33,289 bases of DNA. Source: JBAZHE01 sp964547855. GTDB lineage: Bacteria > Patescibacteriota > Patescibacteriia > Patescibacteriales > WJLG01. Within the stretch, counting starts at the first letter, position 1; each line of letters starts with the position of its first letter. The DNA is taken from assembly GCA_964547855.1 (NCBI GenBank), contig CAZJPG010000016.1:1-33289 (forward strand), in the 5' to 3' direction. The notes under the pieces are model-generated. The model was given only the letters and a program-made list of their open reading frames with translations. It had not been told where the DNA came from and ran no database searches. Below are positions 9,210-17,801 of this stretch, piece after piece. Made by a program: the position numbers and the translations under genes.

Positions 9210-10370
9210 ATGGAAAAAATCAATCCCCAAGACTCCAAGCCGATCGGCGAAAAGACTAGAATTAAAAAAGATGGCCATAAAGACGAGCGTTCTCTTTTTA
9301 AGAGGCTAGATGATTATCTGCTTTCAACGACCTCACGCATCCCCTTGAAGGAAAAATTATTTTTCGTCCAGCATTTAGCGGTCATGATCCGTTCCGGAAT
9401 TTCCATCTTAACGGCCCTACGTACTCTCTCTGACCAAACAGAGAATAAAAATTTCTCCAGAGTCCTCAAAGAAGTAGCAGCTAAAGTCGAAGGCGGCACA
9501 AGTTTGACGATCGCCTTAAAAGGCTACCCTCAAATATTCAACGAGCTTTTCGTGAACATGGTCGAATCAGGAGAGATATCAGGAAAACTCGAAGAAGTCT
9601 TCAAACAGCTTTACGTCCAAATGAAAAAACAGCACGAACTGATAGCCAAGATCAGAGGTGCTTTGACCTATCCAATAATCGTCATCTGCATCATGATCGG
9701 TATCGGCGCTTTCATGATGGTCTATGTCGTACCAAAGATCAGCAACATTTTCAAAGAAAGCGGTGCCGAGCTTCCATTGCCGACTCAAATATTAATAGCT
9801 ATCAGCAAGGCGATCGTGAACAATGGACCGATAGTGGTCTTAGGACTGATACTCTTCATTCTATTGGCAATTAAAACAGTTAAGACAAAAAAAGGGCTTT
9901 ATATAATCCAGGGAATAGTATTAAAAATACCTATAGTCTCTGGGATAATAAAAAAGATCAACTTGGCTAAATTCTCTCGCACCTCCAGTTCGTTGATGAA
10001 GACCGACATCATGATCGTCGAAGCCTTCCGCATAACCGGCAATACCATTGGCAATCTTCATTATCGCCAAGCCATACAAGAGATCGGGGAACGCATAAAA
10101 AAAGGCGGCCAGATCAGCGAAACATTAAAAAAATACCCTAACTTCTTTCCACCGATAGTGACACAAATGGTCATCGTCGGAGAACAAACTGGAGAGATCG
10201 ATTCGATACTCGAAGATCTTTCCACTTTCTACGAAGAAGAAGTCAATCAAATAATGGAAAATTTACCATCGATCATCGAACCGCTTTTGATATTGGCTTT
10301 GGGTATCGGCGTCGGCGGAATGGCCTTGGCGGTCATTATGCCTATGTACTCGCTGACTAGCGCCATGTGA
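9210..10370 (+). CDS. pilC: Type IV pilus inner-membrane platform PilC
   Basis: Polytopic membrane protein (386 residues) of the PilC/GspF family on which PilB acts. Two T2SSF domains are visible (~49-171 and ~252-374), each with the family's FVQHLA..I.SG and FSRTSSSLM.T style openings and VESGE/VGEQTGE motifs. Membrane segments lie near 153-175, 205-223 and 355-378. A charged 40-residue N-terminal extension precedes the first domain. The ATG is in 'TAATATG'. A good AAGGAG at 9166-9171 lies too far upstream for it and instead fits an out-of-frame TTG at 9178. The next gene starts 47 bases on. Confidence 0.93.
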   Translation: MEKINPQDSKPIGEKTRIKKDGHKDERSLFKRLDDYLLSTTSRIPLKEKLFFVQHLAVMIRSGISILTALRTLSDQTENKNFSRVLKEVAAKVEGGTSLTIALKGYPQIFNELFVNMVESGEISGKLEEVFKQLYVQMKKQHELIAKIRGALTYPIIVICIMIGIGAFMMVYVVPKISNIFKESGAELPLPTQILIAISKAIVNNGPIVVLGLILFILLAIKTVKTKKGLYIIQGIVLKIPIVSGIIKKINLAKFSRTSSSLMKTDIMIVEAFRITGNTIGNLHYRQAIQEIGERIKKGGQISETLKKYPNFFPPIVTQMVIVGEQTGEIDSILEDLSTFYEEEVNQIMENLPSIIEPLLILALGIGVGGMALAVIMPMYSLTSAM

Positions 10371-10417
10371 TCTGCCTCAAGGAACATCATAACAAAAAGA
10401 GGGGCGGAAAAAGATAA

Positions 10418-12208
10418 ATGATCAAAAAAAATAAAAAAGGATTCACATTGATCGAAACCCTAGTGGCTTTGGCCGTTTTTTCTATAATAGCCCTTGGGAT
10501 ATATCAATCTTTTATTTCTTCTATCCGACTAATACGTACGGCTGGTTTAATGATCGAATCGGCGGCGTTGGCCAACGAACAATTCGAAATTGCTCACAAT
10601 TTATCATATGACGACGTTGGAACTGTCTCTGGAATTCCATCTGGAAAACTTCTACCTAACCAAATAATCAATCGTTCTCATACCGACTTTCTAGTTCAAA
10701 CAACGGTTAGAAACATAGATGATCCCTTTGACGGTGTCTTAGGCGGAGCGCCCAACGACACCTCCCCAGCCGATTACAGACTAGTCGAGATAACTGTTTC
10801 TATTCCTTACGAGCCAAATTTCAAACCTTTAACCTACACCAAGATCATAGCCCCTAAAGCATTGGAAAACACCTCTACCAACGGCGCTTTATTCATACAC
10901 GTTATCGACGCCAACGGGCAAGCAGTGGCTGGAGCCGATGTCCATATTGAAAACAATCAAACTCTTCCATCGATAGTGATTGATGATGTCACCAATAATA
11001 ATGGCTACCTACAAATAGTCGACGCCCCTCCAGGAGTGGAGGCCTATGAAATAACCGTCAGCAAACCTGGCTACTCCCAAGAAAGAACCTACACTTCCGG
11101 CGATGCCGCCAACCCTAATCCAATAAAAAAACATTCGACCGTAGCGGCACAAACCGTGACCGACGTCAGTTTTGCTATAGACACGACTGGAACGATCAAT
11201 GTTGAGACGGTCACTGATACCTGCGTGCCAGTAGCCAGTGTCGGCTTTGACATCGAAGGAGCGAAACTCATAGGCTCCTCCCCTGATGTTCTAAAATATC
11301 AAACATCATTCGCAACTGACGGTGACGGAAAAAGAATATTAACAGGAATGGAATGGGATAGTTATACTATGGCTATCAACGATTCCGTATATCACTTAGC
11401 TGGATCCATCTCCATGATACCGTTCAATCTCAATCCTGGAAGCTCTCAAGACATTAAAGTCGTAGTAGCCCCTAAAGACCCAATGACGGTATTGATGAGC
11501 GTCAAGGCTGGCGGCACACAGCTACCACTCTCCGATGTTTCGATAAAACTTGAAAGTGGAACATCTTCAAAAGAGCTCATGACCGGTCGCGGTTTCCTTA
11601 GACAAACTGATTGGTCCGGAGGATCTGGACAAAATGATTTCATAGACCAAACGAGGTATTTATATGCCGATGCTGGCATCGAGGATAGCCTACCAGCCGG
11701 AGACGTCACGCTTAAAGATTTCTTTGGCAATTATGCGACCGACGGATATATAACATCGTCGATATTCGACACTGGATCGGTCAGCAACTTTTACCAGTTA
11801 GATTTCCTTCCTCATGACCAACCAACGCCCGCTGGCACTAGCAGCGTTAAATTTAAAATAGCCACCAACAACGACAAAACTACTTGGAATTTTCTTGGGC
11901 CAGACGGATCGACTAGTACTTTCTACACTCTCTCCGACCTGAATATCAACTCAGCTCATAACGGAGACCGCTATCTTCGCTATCAATTATTCCTTTCGAC
12001 GGCCAGCTCGACCTATACTCCTAATGTTTCGGAGGTTAGCTTTACCTTTTCTTCGCTTTGCGTACCGTCTGGCCAAGCCATATTCAATGGCCTTTCTGCT
12101 GGAACTTACGACCTGACCGCTTCAAAAATTGGGTATCAAACATCCATAGAAACAATAGACGTATCATTGCCTTGGGTTAAAAAAGAAATAACCCTAATGC
12201 CAGAATAA
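10418..12208 (+). CDS. Large minor prepilin with beta-rich C-terminal region
   Basis: Type IV prepilin-like protein of 596 residues, far longer than usual pilins. A short basic leader ends at G8, followed by FTLIE with the conserved Glu at mature position 5 and a hydrophobic helix to ~residue 35. The first ~150 residues look like a PilV/PilE-type pilin. After that come CarboxypepD_reg/Cna_B-like beta-sandwich units: ~155-225, ~255-350 and a third opening at ~355 and closing at ~550-596 (FNGLSAGTYDLTASKIGY). Between the halves of the third sits ~150 residues (~398-548) resembling a discoidin-like beta-sandwich (IFDTGS, RYLRYQLFL). It probably caps the pilus tip, but that is inference. The next gene starts 1 base after the stop. 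Confidence 0.85.
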   Translation: MIKKNKKGFTLIETLVALAVFSIIALGIYQSFISSIRLIRTAGLMIESAALANEQFEIAHNLSYDDVGTVSGIPSGKLLPNQIINRSHTDFLVQTTVRNIDDPFDGVLGGAPNDTSPADYRLVEITVSIPYEPNFKPLTYTKIIAPKALENTSTNGALFIHVIDANGQAVAGADVHIENNQTLPSIVIDDVTNNNGYLQIVDAPPGVEAYEITVSKPGYSQERTYTSGDAANPNPIKKHSTVAAQTVTDVSFAIDTTGTINVETVTDTCVPVASVGFDIEGAKLIGSSPDVLKYQTSFATDGDGKRILTGMEWDSYTMAINDSVYHLAGSISMIPFNLNPGSSQDIKVVVAPKDPMTVLMSVKAGGTQLPLSDVSIKLESGTSSKELMTGRGFLRQTDWSGGSGQNDFIDQTRYLYADAGIEDSLPAGDVTLKDFFGNYATDGYITSSIFDTGSVSNFYQLDFLPHDQPTPAGTSSVKFKIATNNDKTTWNFLGPDGSTSTFYTLSDLNINSAHNGDRYLRYQLFLSTASSTYTPNVSEVSFTFSSLCVPSGQAIFNGLSAGTYDLTASKIGYQTSIETIDVSLPWVKKEITLMPE

Positions 12209-12209
12209 A

Positions 12210-12827
12210 ATGACAGAGAACAAAAAAATATCGAACAAGGGTTTCACCGTAATTGAAATTATGGTCGTGTTTTTGATATTTATAGCTATCTTCGACACTA
12301 TCTGGATGATCTACAAAAGCAGCGTGCAGACAAACTTCATTCTTTCTGAAGATATGAGCGCCCAAGAGGATATAAGAAAAATATTCTCTTCCATGAATAA
12401 TGGCTTGCGCAGTGCGTCCCAATCGAGCATCGGGTCTTATTTGATAGCCGCTGCCAGCTCGACCGCCCTAACATATTATTCCGATATAGACCATGATGGA
12501 TTAAAGGAGCAGATACACTATTTCCTTTCTGGAAACGACTTACGCCAGGGAATAATCAAGCCAAGCGGCTTGCCCCTAACCTACAATAGCACAAATGAGA
12601 AAATAACGACTTTGGTCCATAATGTGATCAGAGACCCTTCCAAGCCTACTTTCTCTTATTACGACTCTTCATACGACGGCACTGGATCGGCATTACCAGA
12701 ACCGATAAGCATAATCGATATCCGCATGGTAAAGATATACTTATATATAGACAAGGACCCAGCAGCTCCGCCAGCCGGGTCAGAATTCACCACTCAAGTA
12801 TTCATTAGGAATCTCAAAGATAATTGA
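12210..12827 (+). CDS. Minor prepilin (PilW/PilJ-like position)
   Basis: 205-residue prepilin-like protein. The leader ends at G11; the mature start FTVIE keeps the position-5 glutamate, followed by a hydrophobic helix (~residues 16-35). The C-terminal part is a compact beta-rich head with one possible metal- or surface-loop segment (DIDHDG). It starts 2 bases after the preceding prepilin stop and ends 3 bases before the next gene, so it is almost certainly cotranslated. I infer a role in the pilus initiation complex from the family and position. Confidence 0.85.
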   Translation: MTENKKISNKGFTVIEIMVVFLIFIAIFDTIWMIYKSSVQTNFILSEDMSAQEDIRKIFSSMNNGLRSASQSSIGSYLIAAASSTALTYYSDIDHDGLKEQIHYFLSGNDLRQGIIKPSGLPLTYNSTNEKITTLVHNVIRDPSKPTFSYYDSSYDGTGSALPEPISIIDIRMVKIYLYIDKDPAAPPAGSEFTTQVFIRNLKDN

Positions 12828-12830
12828 ACT

Positions 12831-14261
12831 ATGAATTTAATTTCCGACAAAAAAGGAATGACTCTTCCCTTAGTATTAATACTAGGCAGTATAGCTATAA
12901 TGTTTTTAGTTGGATTAGTCGGTTGGGGAGTTATGAATCTTAGAGCCGCTAGACAGACGATCGCCATGGAAAGAGCCCTACAGATAGCCGAATCCGGTTC
13001 CGAATATTATCGTTGGCACCTAGCTCATTCTCCGTCCGACTATCAAGATGGAACTGGAATGTCCGGACCATATGTACACGAGTTCACTGACAAAAATGGT
13101 AACCGAATAGGAGAATTCTCCTTGACCATAACCCCTCCGCCAATAGGCTCGAGCGTAGTAACTGTCGAGTCGGCCGGAAGTGTCGACCAAGGATTCTCTG
13201 GATCAAGGACCATCAGAACTATAATGGCCAAACCATCATTGGCTAAATTTGCCGTTATGGCTAACCAAGACATGCGCTTCGGTGCCGGAACAGAAGTCTT
13301 TGGCCCGATACACTCCAATGCAGGCATAAGATTCGACGGCTTAGCTCATAATATCATAACAAGCGCCTTGAACGAATATGACGACCCAGACCATACTGGC
13401 GGCTTGGAATATGCCGTCCATACTCACCTTTCTCCAGTCGATCCTCTTCCACCGGCCACCCTGCCATCACGCCCAGATGTCTTTTTGGCAGGACGCCAAA
13501 CATCTGTGCCCGCCGTTGATTTCAGTGGCTTTACCGCTGACATATCTCAAATGAAGACCGACGCCCAATCCGATGGCTTTTATCGTTCATCATCTGGAGC
13601 GCTTGGCTATCATGTAATATTAAGAACCAATGACACCTTCGATATTTACCGCGTTGACTCCTTGCGCAATCCGCCTAATTTTTGTAGCAACGTCGGAAGT
13701 CAATCTGGTTGGGGTACATGGAGCATAAACAACCAAACCTCTCTCGGAAATTTCCCACTACCAAATAATGGGTTGATATTTCTTGAAGACAACACTTTCG
13801 TCGATGGACACATCGACACAGCTCGCGTTACCATTGTAGCTGCAGTTTTTCCAGATAATATCTCTTTGCGCAAAAACATAACAGTTAACAACGATTTGCT
13901 TTACACTAACTACGACGGCCAAGACGTTATCTCGTTAATCGCCCAAAATAATATCAACGTGGGTCTATACAGCGAAGATGACCTGCGCATAGATGCGGCC
14001 TTAATGGCACAAAACGGACGAGTTGGGCGCTACTATTATCGTCCTGGAAGCTGGTATTGCAGCCCTGACGACACTAAAACGACCATAACCCTCTATGGCA
14101 TGCTAGCTAGCAACCAACGCTATGGCTTCGCTTACACCGACGGAACCGGTTATCAAAACAGGAATCTATACTACGATGCCAATTTACTCTATTCACCTCC
14201 GCCAAGCTTTCCTCAAACATCAGAACAACACTCGATTTTATCTTGGGAAGAAGTTAAATAG
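12831..14261 (+). CDS. PilX-like pilus protein with large exported domain
   Basis: 476-residue protein with a prepilin-like start (KKG then MTLPLVLILG) and a long hydrophobic helix (~11-35) running into RAARQTIAMERALQIAESG, the PilX N-terminal signature. The position-5 glutamate of pilins is missing, as in GspK/PilX-type tip subunits. The outer region (~130-476) contains a filamentous beta-type segment with FGPIHSNAGIRFDG and repeated small turns, similar to the large exported domains found in CPR and delta-proteobacterial pilus operons. The C-terminus is not membrane anchored. Likely a tip or priming subunit (inference). It closes the first pilus transcription group; a promoter for pilM follows. 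Confidence 0.8.
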   Translation: MNLISDKKGMTLPLVLILGSIAIMFLVGLVGWGVMNLRAARQTIAMERALQIAESGSEYYRWHLAHSPSDYQDGTGMSGPYVHEFTDKNGNRIGEFSLTITPPPIGSSVVTVESAGSVDQGFSGSRTIRTIMAKPSLAKFAVMANQDMRFGAGTEVFGPIHSNAGIRFDGLAHNIITSALNEYDDPDHTGGLEYAVHTHLSPVDPLPPATLPSRPDVFLAGRQTSVPAVDFSGFTADISQMKTDAQSDGFYRSSSGALGYHVILRTNDTFDIYRVDSLRNPPNFCSNVGSQSGWGTWSINNQTSLGNFPLPNNGLIFLEDNTFVDGHIDTARVTIVAAVFPDNISLRKNITVNNDLLYTNYDGQDVISLIAQNNINVGLYSEDDLRIDAALMAQNGRVGRYYYRPGSWYCSPDDTKTTITLYGMLASNQRYGFAYTDGTGYQNRNLYYDANLLYSPPPSFPQTSEQHSILSWEEVK

Positions 14262-14293
14262 TGCTAACGACGAATAATTAATGGTCGGATGTT

Positions 14294-14321
14294 TTGATAT
14301 CAGCTGATTAGATGATATAAT
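14294..14321 (+). promoter_or_regulatory. Promoter for pilMNO, with embedded palindrome
   Basis: TTGATA (14294-14299), a 16-base spacer and TATAAT (14316-14321) stand 43 bases before the pilM ATG. The spacer begins with the palindrome ATCAGCTGAT (14299-14308), which overlaps the -35 element and could be an operator. Confidence 0.6.
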
Positions 14322-14364
14322 TTAGATAGGTCAACGTAAATAAAAAGAGAAAAAAAGATATTCT

Positions 14365-15546
14365 ATGTTTATATTTGGCGATCATCCTTGCCCTATAGGG
14401 CTTGATGTATCAGAACTATCGATAAAACTGGTCCAACTCAAAAAAAGAGGCGACAAACTCGCCATCCAAGCCATAGGAAGGACATCCCTGCCAAATGGAG
14501 TTTTAGTCGACGGCAAAATAAAAGATAAGGAGACACTATCTCGATATCTTAAAAAACTTATATCGCATCCTAATTACGGAAAGGTCGTCGGCAACGAAGT
14601 CGTCGCTTGTCTTTCTGAGACAGACACTTTCTTAAAAATGGTAGAGATCGACAAGAATACGCCGGACCAGAACGAAACGATAAAGGCTGAGCTAGCCAAA
14701 CACATACCACTGCCAACGGAAGATATCTATTATGACTATCAAGCGATCAGAGAATCTAATCGCTCACGAATACTTTTGCTTGGAGCTTCACCCAGAGACA
14801 TAGTCGATGAATACGTCAACTTCTTCCATGACAACAAATTTTCCGTTGTAGCCCTAGAGACCGAACCACTATCTGTCTGTCGCGCCTTATTGCCAGAAGA
14901 ACATGCGAAATACGACGGTGAAAACAAAAATAACTATGCCATAATCGACATCGGGGCAACTTCGGCCAGCATGACCGTCTATGCCAAAAACACCATATTA
15001 TTCGCCATCAGTATGCCGATCTCTGGAGAGAATTTAACCACTAAGATCGCCGAAGCCCTAGACATAGAACCAAGTAGAGCAGAAAAAGCTAAAGTAATAT
15101 ATAGTCTACAGGACGGTGACGAGCAGCCAGTCATTAAAAAAATACTATCCGAAATGGTGAGCGAGTTGGTTAAAAAAAGCCAAGAGACTATTAATTTTTT
15201 CCATCATCACTTCTCCACTTGGGGACCGATAGATAAAATAATTCTCTGTGGAGGAGGAGCGAACATAAAGGACATTGAGAAAAATATTCAAAAGGAGACG
15301 GGGATCACCACTGTCCGAGGCGACTCATTGATCAATCTAGGTGATAATAAAGATAAATCTTCTAAGCCTTTTCAAGAAACGATGTCTTTATATGTCGACT
15401 TCTTGACCGAAGACAAGAAAAAAACCAAGGGCACAAAAAAAAGAGAAGACAAAACCCTAAAAATGACCCAAGACAATAGTCTTTCATACACCACAGCCAT
15501 AGGACTAGCCTTGCGAGGAGCTTTTAACCACGAAATCGATGCTTAA
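14365..15546 (+). CDS. pilM: Type IV pilus assembly protein PilM
   Basis: Cytoplasmic actin-like protein that links PilN to the pilus ATPase machinery. The 393 residues carry the FtsA/PilM fold: phosphate-1 loop GLDVSELSIKLVQL (12-25), phosphate-2 loop IIDIGATSASMTVY (193-206) and adenosine motif IILCGGGANI (292-301). A lysine-rich insertion (~350-366) comes before the last helix and is an oddity. The final 8 bases overlap the start of pilN, implying translational coupling. The start is in AAGATATTCTATG with no strong Shine-Dalgarno site. Confidence 0.93.
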   Translation: MFIFGDHPCPIGLDVSELSIKLVQLKKRGDKLAIQAIGRTSLPNGVLVDGKIKDKETLSRYLKKLISHPNYGKVVGNEVVACLSETDTFLKMVEIDKNTPDQNETIKAELAKHIPLPTEDIYYDYQAIRESNRSRILLLGASPRDIVDEYVNFFHDNKFSVVALETEPLSVCRALLPEEHAKYDGENKNNYAIIDIGATSASMTVYAKNTILFAISMPISGENLTTKIAEALDIEPSRAEKAKVIYSLQDGDEQPVIKKILSEMVSELVKKSQETINFFHHHFSTWGPIDKIILCGGGANIKDIEKNIQKETGITTVRGDSLINLGDNKDKSSKPFQETMSLYVDFLTEDKKKTKGTKKREDKTLKMTQDNSLSYTTAIGLALRGAFNHEIDA

Positions 15547-16081
15547 GTTAAACCTTCTATCTAAAGAAGCTAAAAAAGAAATAAAATACAAACGACTCTA
15601 CTCTATTATAGCTAGAGTTGACTTGATGCTGATCATTGGGGCAACTTTTTTAGCCGTCGTCTTCACCGGAGCCAGTATTATCTTGACCAATAACTTTAAA
15701 GAGTTCACCGGGCCAGAATCGATTTTACGCAAAAACGGACAAGAGTATAACAACAAAATAAAAAGTATCAACGAAAAACTTAACGCTATTTCCAAAATTC
15801 AAAGCGAATTCATTCCTAGTTCGTTATTGATCAAAGAACTGACCGACCGAATACCGGCCGGAGTCTCTCTTTCCTATGTTAAGGCCGATATAGCCAATAG
15901 AAACTTAAAAATAATGGGGCGCGCCAAGGGAAGAGAAGATTTTCTTTTACTAAAAGAATCTCTTGCCAACTCCAAAGTATTTACCGAAGTAGACTCTCCT
16001 TTGCAAAACATATTACAGAAAGAAAATATCGATTTTGAAATAAGTATAAAGCTCGACCTTTCACAGCTTGAAACCGAATAA
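15539..16081 (+). CDS. pilN: Type IV pilus assembly protein PilN
   Basis: 180-residue bitopic inner-membrane protein: short cytoplasmic N-terminus with LKLNLLS (the PilN motif that binds PilM; usual form is INLLP), membrane helix ~27-50, coiled coil ~60-90 and a ferredoxin-like periplasmic domain ending LDLSQLE. Length is typical. It overlaps pilM by 8 bases and is followed after 13 bases by the PilO-like gene, the usual order of the alignment subcomplex. Confidence 0.9.
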   Translation: MLKLNLLSKEAKKEIKYKRLYSIIARVDLMLIIGATFLAVVFTGASIILTNNFKEFTGPESILRKNGQEYNNKIKSINEKLNAISKIQSEFIPSSLLIKELTDRIPAGVSLSYVKADIANRNLKIMGRAKGREDFLLLKESLANSKVFTEVDSPLQNILQKENIDFEISIKLDLSQLETE

Positions 16082-16094
16082 GACAAAATAAGCT

Positions 16095-16703
16095 ATGCAA
16101 CTATTTAACAACTCCTTCCGCATCGACTACAAAAACAGAATATATATCAACATTCTTTCTACTGCCACTATTTTAATCGCCGTAGTGTATTTTGGCATAT
16201 TTAGACCCATGAGTAGCATGAAATATCTCAAAACGACAGTCCAAATGGAAAAGGTCAGTTTGGAAAAAAGCTATATTACCGGCAAAAACTTACGCCAATT
16301 ATCCGAAAGCCTTAAAGTCGTTGAGCCTCAATTATCAAAATTAGACGAGATATTCATTAAAAAAGAAGGAGCTCTCGACTTTATAACCTCGATCGAAGAA
16401 GTGGCTGAAAACGCTGAAGTTCAACAAAGAATAAGCCTAGCTACAAAAGGGTCGTCCAAAAGCAAAAGCGTCAATGAGACCATCCCTATACAACTATCTT
16501 CCAGCGGAGGGTTTTCTCAAGAAATGACATATCTAGCAAGGCTAGAGGCGCTTAGATACTATATCAACGTTAAGACCCTAGAAATATCGAACACATCTTT
16601 CCGTTCATCCTCGTGGACATTCGATGATGGAGTTAAGGGCGGCGACAGTCAAAATGAAGTCGGGTTACAAATATTAGCTGACACTTACTGGCAGAACCAA
16701 TAA
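16095..16703 (+). CDS. pilO: PilO-like pilus alignment protein
   Basis: 202-residue bitopic membrane protein: hydrophobic helix ~17-36, coiled-coil region ~45-95 and an alpha/beta domain (~95-200) with the segment ALDFITSIEEVAENAEV that resembles the opening of PilO periplasmic domains. Primary sequence is diverged, so the name rests largely on size, topology and position directly after pilN. It starts 13 bases after pilN and ends 5 bases before the next gene. Confidence 0.75.
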   Translation: MQLFNNSFRIDYKNRIYINILSTATILIAVVYFGIFRPMSSMKYLKTTVQMEKVSLEKSYITGKNLRQLSESLKVVEPQLSKLDEIFIKKEGALDFITSIEEVAENAEVQQRISLATKGSSKSKSVNETIPIQLSSSGGFSQEMTYLARLEALRYYINVKTLEISNTSFRSSSWTFDDGVKGGDSQNEVGLQILADTYWQNQ

Positions 16704-16708
16704 AAAAT

Positions 16709-16987
16709 ATGAAGATCAAAGCATCAATGAATATCACCCAAATAAAAGCATTCTCTTACGGCGGAGCTGTGTTGATTTTCGGTCTATCATTGTTTTTTTC
16801 CTGGTCGTTTCTGTATTCAAATTTTTATTTAGTCATGACTCAGTCGTCGGAGATAATGAACATGCAAAAAAGCGTGCCGCTAGAATCGCTAGACATAGAA
16901 AAATTCGATGATATAATCAAAAAAATAGACGACAAGTCAGTCAACAAAGAAAACGTAGTCTCGAACCTCAACAACCCATTCAAATAA
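16709..16987 (+). CDS. Small membrane protein in the pilP position
   Basis: 92 residues with one membrane helix (~15-37) and a charged C-terminal region (~45-92). I recognise no family. It is the last gene of the pilus operon, sits where pilP often lies, starts in 'AAAAATATG' and precedes the hairpin terminator. It lacks the lipobox and HQ-type beta domain expected of PilP. Probably a pilus accessory subunit, by position only. Confidence 0.65.
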   Translation: MKIKASMNITQIKAFSYGGAVLIFGLSLFFSWSFLYSNFYLVMTQSSEIMNMQKSVPLESLDIEKFDDIIKKIDDKSVNKENVVSNLNNPFK

Positions 16988-17002
16988 TTAGAGAAATGGC
17001 AA

Positions 17003-17038
17003 TAAAAAAAGAAGGTCTTACTAAGACCTTCTTTTTTT
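17003..17038. terminator. Bidirectional intrinsic terminator after the pilus operon
   Basis: GAAGGTCTTA (17011-17020) pairs with TAAGACCTTC (17022-17031), with seven A before and seven T after the stem. It serves the pilus operon on the plus strand and, by symmetry, the ABC permease gene ending at 17046 on the minus strand. Confidence 0.9.
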
Positions 17039-17045
17039 ATCTTTC

Positions 17046-17792
17046 TTAAGCTTCTATCTTTGAGAATAAATAACTAGAAATGGCCAGGAAAACCAAAGTT
17101 ATTCCACTAAGCACCAGTAAGCTATTAAAAATATTGAAGTGACCAAGCCCAACCAATGAAGAGCGGATAGCATCGACGCCATATGAAAGCGGATTTATCT
17201 TTACGATAAACTCCAGAGCCTTAGGCAATCCGTTGACCGGGAAAAATGTTCCTGACAAAAATACCAAAGGCATTATCAGAAAATTTATTATCAGCTGAAA
17301 AGCGTAGAAATCCTTAAGTAAGCAGGCCACTCCTGTACCGAAGAGAGTAAAGATGAAGGCGATAATGAACATAAAGAATAAAGAAGATACCACCGCCCAA
17401 ATACTATCTGGCCTAAAGCCAATGAACAAGGAAATGATCAAAACTATCAATCCCTGGAAAGATGCCACTGTCGCGCCACCCAAGCAGCGTCCAAACATTA
17501 TCTTCATGCGTCCCACTGGGGCGACCAACATCTCCTTCAAAAAACCAAACTGCCTATCCCAAATTATCTCCAATCCAGAAAAAACTGCCATAAAAACTAT
17601 AGTCATAGCAATAATCCCTGGTACTAAAAATTTCAAATAATCGCCTTCGCCGGCCTTGGCGAAGACCGGGCCAAAACCAAACCCAAAAGCGAGCATAAAC
17701 AACAAAGGCTGCCCCAAGGAACCGATTATGCGTGATTTAGTCCTTAGATATTTTTTTATTTGCCTAAGCCACAATTGATGTATTATCTCCAT
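17046..17792 (-). CDS. ABC-2 type exporter permease
   Basis: 248-residue integral membrane protein of the ABC2_membrane family with about six membrane segments and the family motif near LVPGIIAMTI...SGLEIIWDRQFGFLKEMLVAP. It pairs with the ATPase encoded 9 bases upstream. The family (DrrB, Wzm-like and antibiotic exporters) moves drugs, polysaccharide or lipids; the substrate is not visible. Start 'AAATATATG'. No extra domains. Confidence 0.9.
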   Translation of the reverse strand: MEIIHQLWLRQIKKYLRTKSRIIGSLGQPLLFMLAFGFGFGPVFAKAGEGDYLKFLVPGIIAMTIVFMAVFSGLEIIWDRQFGFLKEMLVAPVGRMKIMFGRCLGGATVASFQGLIVLIISLFIGFRPDSIWAVVSSLFFMFIIAFIFTLFGTGVACLLKDFYAFQLIINFLIMPLVFLSGTFFPVNGLPKALEFIVKINPLSYGVDAIRSSLVGLGHFNIFNSLLVLSGITLVFLAISSYLFSKIEA

Positions 17793-17801
17793 ATATTTAT
17801 C

